From Anarhynchus alexandrinus (Eukaryota; Chordata; Aves; Charadriiformes; Charadriidae): a stretch of 64,000 bases of DNA. The translations under genes were made by a program, and so were the position numbers. Every line of letters begins with the position of its first letter. Position 1 is the first letter of the stretch. The notes under the pieces are model-generated. The model was not told the origin of the DNA. It ran no database searches and saw only the letters and a program-made list of their open reading frames with translations. The stretch spans positions 1,984,996-2,048,995 of the forward strand of contig VUYV01000073.1 of assembly GCA_008711295.1 (NCBI GenBank), given 5' to 3'. Shown here one piece after another: positions 59,600 through 64,000 of the stretch.

Positions 59600-60330
59600 G
59601 ATGATTAATTATCACTCACTTTTTCACTTCATCAGATTAACAAGGGACATGCCTGTCATGCCGACAGTCTCCCTGCTCAACCCCATGTATACACAGCTTG
59701 AGTGGTGTGATTCAGTCTCACACGCCACCTTCTGAAGGGAAGAGACAGAGCCGTGAGTCAGTAGGACATGGCTCCCAGTGTCCTTAGTGCAGTAGTGTCA
59801 GCCTTATCGAGCAGCGCTGAAATATTTATTAAACACAAACACAGAAGTGATTGTGCCTTCCTAATTTGGCAATGCTATCTGAAGAGTTAGAAGGCACAGC
59901 ACAGATCAGCTTAATTAGAATGTTTCGTTTCAGAAGTTAATGATCCTCATCTGGCTACAAGGAACTCAATGACGAAACCAGAAAAAAATGAATGAACTAT
60001 GACATTATAATGAACTGTGGGACATAATAATAAGTGTGAATTTCCTTTTGTGATGCCCAGTTCTCCTTTGTGTATGTACCAGCTGGGAACTACATATCAG
60101 ATAAAACAGATTATAGCTACGCCAAGGAAATGTGGGACCCTTAGCTGGGCTAATGGTCCAGCAAGCGTTAAAGCCCCATTAGTAACTACAATGGAAATGA
60201 ATAATGACTGTAATAAATAACGAACACTTGGCCCTTAGATAAGATGTATTATATTTCCCATTGTATATGCCAGTAGTTAAGAGTATTTATAAGCTGCAGT
60301 CACAAATGACTGGCTTGTGCTAAATGTAGC
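59600..60330. promoter_or_regulatory. Candidate conserved non-coding block
   Basis: Over 700 bp of A+T-rich, repeat-free DNA with many homeodomain and GATA-like words (GATGATTAATTATC, CAGCTTAATTAGAATG, AAGTTAATGATCC, AATATTTATTAAAC, CTTAGATAAG). Its even texture and lack of low-complexity tracts resemble conserved enhancer DNA. No coding frame longer than 67 codons. Conservation is untested. Confidence 0.3.
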
Positions 60331-60364
60331 TTGGAGTAGGCAGACAAAATTTTCTTGGAAGTCT

Positions 60365-60450
60365 CTGGGCCAAATTCAGCAGCGACGTCAGCGATACTTT
60401 CAGCAGTACCATTTGTCCCCCATCTGCGGGAGCAGTATGCAATTTAGTGC
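60365..60450. repeat. Possible decayed ancient repeat fragment
   Basis: CTGGGCCAAATTCAGCAGCG at 60366-60385 resembles the end of an ancient palindromic amniote repeat ('GGGCCAAATTCAGC'). What follows (TTCAGCAGTACCATTTG) is too diverged to confirm. From recall only. Confidence 0.3.
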
Positions 60451-63400
60451 TTAGAGTATTTGAAGGAAATGGCTACAATAGCTACAAATGTGGTCATAAA
60501 GTTATGCTCGGTGTCCCTTTGAACACCAGGGTGCCTTGGGGCAGTCTGTAGGAAACCAGGAGGAGAACTAGAAGAGGTCTTGGGGAGAATCTGAACAGCC
60601 ACAGCTGCCTTGAGTGAGGTGGGGTCAGGCATCTGGGTGCAGGAATCTGAGGGCTGATGCTCTTTTCTCTTGGACAGCCTAAATGTGAAGGTGCCTTCCC
60701 ACCCCCCAAGCAGTGCTCCTCCTGCCTGCCCACCCCGGGGAATGTGTGACCACTGCTGGCGTGTGGGAGAAGCCACCCTACGGAGGACTGCTGTGGGCAG
60801 TGCTGGAAAGGAGTCACCAGCAGTTACTCCCCCAGGTGCTCAAGGGTTTGAGCAGACCAACTCTGTAGTTGCACTTAAATCGCTGGTCATTCAGCAGCAC
60901 CTCAGGACTTGTAAATTCAGAGTAAACCAGAGCAAGTGGTTCCTTAAACCAGCCAGTCAGTGAGGTCACATCCTGCAAAGGGAGTGAGTTGGGCAGCGCT
61001 GCCAGCCCTTGGAAAGTGCCTAGCGCTTCTGTTTCCACCTGACAGAGTTCGAAATGACTTGGTGGATTTCATTTTCCCTGCTGTCATGGTTCACTTTTCA
61101 CCCATGCACAAAGGAGGAAATATGTTACTAATATACCAGAAAGCTGGAAACATTAAAAAAAAAGGGGGGGAGGGGGGAACGGATGGGACGGTCTGCCAGC
61201 TAGCTGTGGGGGAGTGGATTTCAGCCTGTGGTTTTATTCATCACAGACCCCTATCTGATTTCCAGAAAGGTGCATGAGCCCAGAAGATAGATGTACACCA
61301 ACTGCTAAGGGTAGTTCTCTTGGTTAGTTTTAACATACCGCTAGAAGCACTCCGCAGCCCTCCAGGGATCTCTGACCATGGGCTAAAAATTACTGCTCTA
61401 GCACCATAGCTATAAGAAGGGATATGACCTCACTTGAGTGGTCACTTTCACAGTCACTGAAGCCCCTCGTGCTTCAGAGGCATGGGAGGGACACAGTAAT
61501 GGTTTGGTTTTCATTGCTTAGGGACAGCGAGGTTGTCCGGTACCCATGTGTTACACCGCTGAAGACCTGGATGCTCGGCAAGTACAAATCAGTGGGTATT
61601 GTCAAGAGAATTTTGACCTTACAGGGCATTCATTTAGCCATTAAAGGCACTGCTGGGGCTTTCGGGAACCAGAACGTTTTCACACAAAATTGGAGGCTTC
61701 CAGCAGACAGCACTGCAGTTCCTGCGAGGACTACACCTATGAAGAAGCCCTCTTGGTAAACCAGAGAAAGGAGAAGGCCTTGTTTGATTAGTGGCTGCAA
61801 CCACATTAATTTTTAGCAAAGCCTAGATGAGGGGCTACTCTGTCTCAGGCAACATTTGCTCTGTTGGTACAACCTGTTGTAAAAAATACAACAGTGAACA
61901 AAACCTATTAAAACATGAAGCTGAAAAACCCACAAGCAATGGGGTTGTAATCACCTGGATAAGTGCAAGGCTTTCTTGAAAGCTGATTTCTTTTCTCTGT
62001 ACCCCTGTTTTCCTTGCAGTTATGCACGCTCTATCTACCAAAAATACATGGCCATCATGCTCAGCAGTGGAGACAGAGAAGTAGATGAGTTGCAAGCAAA
62101 GCTGGACAAAACATGAAGACAAACAGAAGCAAGAGCTTCTTAAAGCTCAATAATTTTTCAAAATGCCAACAAAGAGTTTGAATGAAGGCAGTCATATTTC
62201 TTACGAGCAACTGTTACAGGGAGAATAGGCAGCTGAGATGGGATATGAAAGAGTCTGAAGATGACAACGCCTAAAGGAAACAGCATCATGACATTTCTTC
62301 AGGCTCCCAAAGTCATTCAAAAGGTTAAACTGAATTTCTTTCATCAGACATTATACTAAGTGGAATCTCTACAAGTAAAATCACATCACTGCTTGACTGA
62401 CCTTTTTTCTGATAAGGTTTTAAAATATGTATTTTTAATCAGTCAGAAGTCATTATGTTTATGAAAGAAAAATCAGCTTTTGAGACAAAATTATTTACAT
62501 GAGCAATATGGTTTATGGCAGGCCAGAGGCACCAGAAAGTGTACTTTCCACAACTTAAATTCAGCAAAATACACAAGCACAGCTTTTGTTTTCCAGAACA
62601 ATTATTTTTTTCAGAAGGAAAAGAAAAGCAATTAAAGTATAATCTATTTATCTTTGTATTCTCATTAATGTTGTTGGTTCTTTCCCTAATAAAAGAAGAT
62701 ATACATCAATGATCCATTTCTTCAAAAGAACTAATTTTCCAAGACAAAAGAGTTGGGAGTGTATAAAAGCATCCCCCAAGAAATCCAAACCTGCCAAGCT
62801 CTGTTTTATTTTGTATTTCTTAAAGTCAAAAATGTCTGCAGTGAATATTATCAAATTCAGTCTCTGTGAGAGATCCTCTGAGCCAGCTTTCAGCTCAGAA
62901 GAAATTGTTTTTCCTGTGAGGAGAGTGAGGCAGTCAGTGAAAACAGAGCATGATAATGGCCCAGTCTCCTAAAGTTTAGGTATAATATTTCCAGTAGGCA
63001 CCACTGAAATGCACTTTATTGAGGGATTCAGTGGACACGTTGGTAACCATGAGAACAAAGCTCAGGGGTTTTGTGTGGAAACTTGAGGTGTAGTAACCCT
63101 AACATGAAATATACATTAGCCATGAAATCAGGTCATTATACAGCATATCTCTGAGGGCTTTTCATGAAAATTCATGGCCGTTTTGGAGCAGACCTGGGTT
63201 TCAGAAGGGCAGAGCTGCTGAACGTGAGCAATCCCAGCTGGAAATTCAATGGCAGAGAGTCAAAGTGCTGGGTGCCATGTTCCCTCACAGACTGGCCTGG
63301 CCCCAGGGAGGATGGGGATGGAGAGTGGTCCTTCCCGCTGGCGCTGCAGACATTGGGGAGAAGCCCCAGGCAGGTGGGCAATGCTTCTCCAGCCTCCAGC

Positions 63401-64000
63401 CACTGCTTGCCTGACCCTGTCCCACAGGGCCGTGGGATGGAAGGTAGTGGAAAAATGTTGCTGCAATGAGCCTGATCACAATGGCCACCCTGGGGGCGGA
63501 CAAGACCCCCCCAGCATGCCAATAAGCATTTTAGAACCATATGAGACGCACGGGGCCTTACTTTTAAAAATGAAACTGCAATAGAGGTCAAGCACCCTCT
63601 TGTTCTCAATCCCTTGACTACAGGATTTCTCTCCCAGACTAATTTTGCTCAAAGTAAAGCCTGGGTGAGACTCAGTTTCAAGCAAGCAGGTGCTTTTTCT
63701 GTGAGTGCTCTATACAAATTACTCTGTCAAGAAAATGTTCCAATTCAAGACTGAAACTCTCAACATCTGGTAATGCCAAAATTGCGGCTAACACACCAGC
63801 ACCTGGTGAAGATGATGCAATCTTTAAGGGGGTGAAGAAAGCTAAGTTGTTACTGGCAACAATGTGTTTGCATTTCTCAGACCCCTTTAATCTGTCTGCA
63901 AAAATGCACTTCCCCCACCAGGCAGCAACTAGGACGATGCCGACACTCGCTCACTTCTCCCCCTTCGGTGGGATGGGGGAGACAATAGGAAGAGTAAAAG
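60451..64000. other. Non-coding stretch to the window end, nothing recognised
   Basis: A9-G7-A-G6 purine tract at 61155-61177. 62130-62860 is A+T-rich. 63160-63600 is G+C-richer with frames on both strands (up to 145 codons) but no domain. No gene, exon or mobile element was recognised, and nothing marks the window edge. Confidence 0.5.
61155..61177 (+). repeat. Homopurine tract A9-G7-A-G6
   Basis: A 23-bp uninterrupted purine run with long G homopolymers; a triplex/quadruplex-prone and sequencing-error-prone site. Confidence 0.9.

Noticed and set aside
61042..61056. GTTCGAA-type word as a tRNA B box
   Set aside because: No A box at the right distance and no cloverleaf can be drawn.
1..64000. 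CRISPR array, phage, operon or other prokaryotic system
   Set aside because: Base composition, CR1 and ancient amniote repeats, lack of long ORFs and lack of evenly spaced direct repeats all point to vertebrate nuclear DNA.

Overview
This window looks like non-coding nuclear DNA of a sauropsid, most likely a bird. The pointers are two CR1 LINE 3'-end fragments, several decayed fragments resembling repeat families shared by birds, crocodilians and turtles, a low overall density of mobile elements, no mammalian SINEs, long A+T-rich intergenic stretches, small CpG-rich pockets, and a single-N join typical of a draft assembly. I recognise no protein-coding exon, rRNA, tRNA, snRNA, bacterial gene or CRISPR array. 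Every long open frame is 60-174 codons, and overlapping frames on both strands give unrelated low-complexity peptides, as expected by chance in vertebrate DNA. The window therefore reads as an intergenic or intronic 'gene desert' segment with scattered regulatory-looking islands. Which gene it neighbours cannot be told from sequence alone.

Layout. 1-5 kb: a homeobox/POU/SOX/TCF motif cluster with a perfect DR5 retinoic-acid-type repeat (1850-2050), an ancient palindromic repeat (2160-2305), a hAT-like terminal fragment (3029-3110) and a CR1 fragment (4866-4985). 5-13 kb: A+T-rich DNA, a 19-bp minisatellite (7139-7214), a pyrimidine-rich strand-asymmetric block (8580-9590), a 39-bp duplication (9709-9793), a CpG pocket (11349-11460) and one small secreted-type ORF on the minus strand (11628-11882). 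13-20 kb: a CpG pocket with a POU octamer (13504-13645), a second pyrimidine block (16780-17400), and a 222-bp direct duplication on either side of a single N (18193-18637) that is almost certainly an assembly artefact. 20-34 kb: an A+T-rich, conserved-looking block (20700-20960), ancient repeat fragments (22340-22456, 30381-30518, 30698-30760) and a third pyrimidine block (32700-33240). 34-36 kb: the strongest candidate regulatory island, with an ancient repeat, two CpG pockets and homeodomain-type motifs. 40-48 kb: a CpG pocket with a TATA-like palindrome (40989-41210) and, at 47025-47105, an 81-nt nearly fully self-complementary hairpin, the most striking structure in the window. 48-64 kb: small tandem repeats, A+T-rich blocks (52740-53090, 59600-60330), a second CR1 fragment (56872-56915) and a last ancient repeat fragment (60365-60450).

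No genes act together here. If the window has a function it is regulatory: A+T-rich blocks carrying homeodomain, POU, SOX and nuclear-receptor motifs, alternating with short CpG-rich pockets, fit the enhancer-rich deserts that flank developmental transcription-factor genes. That is inference. Conservation, chromatin and small-RNA data would decide it.
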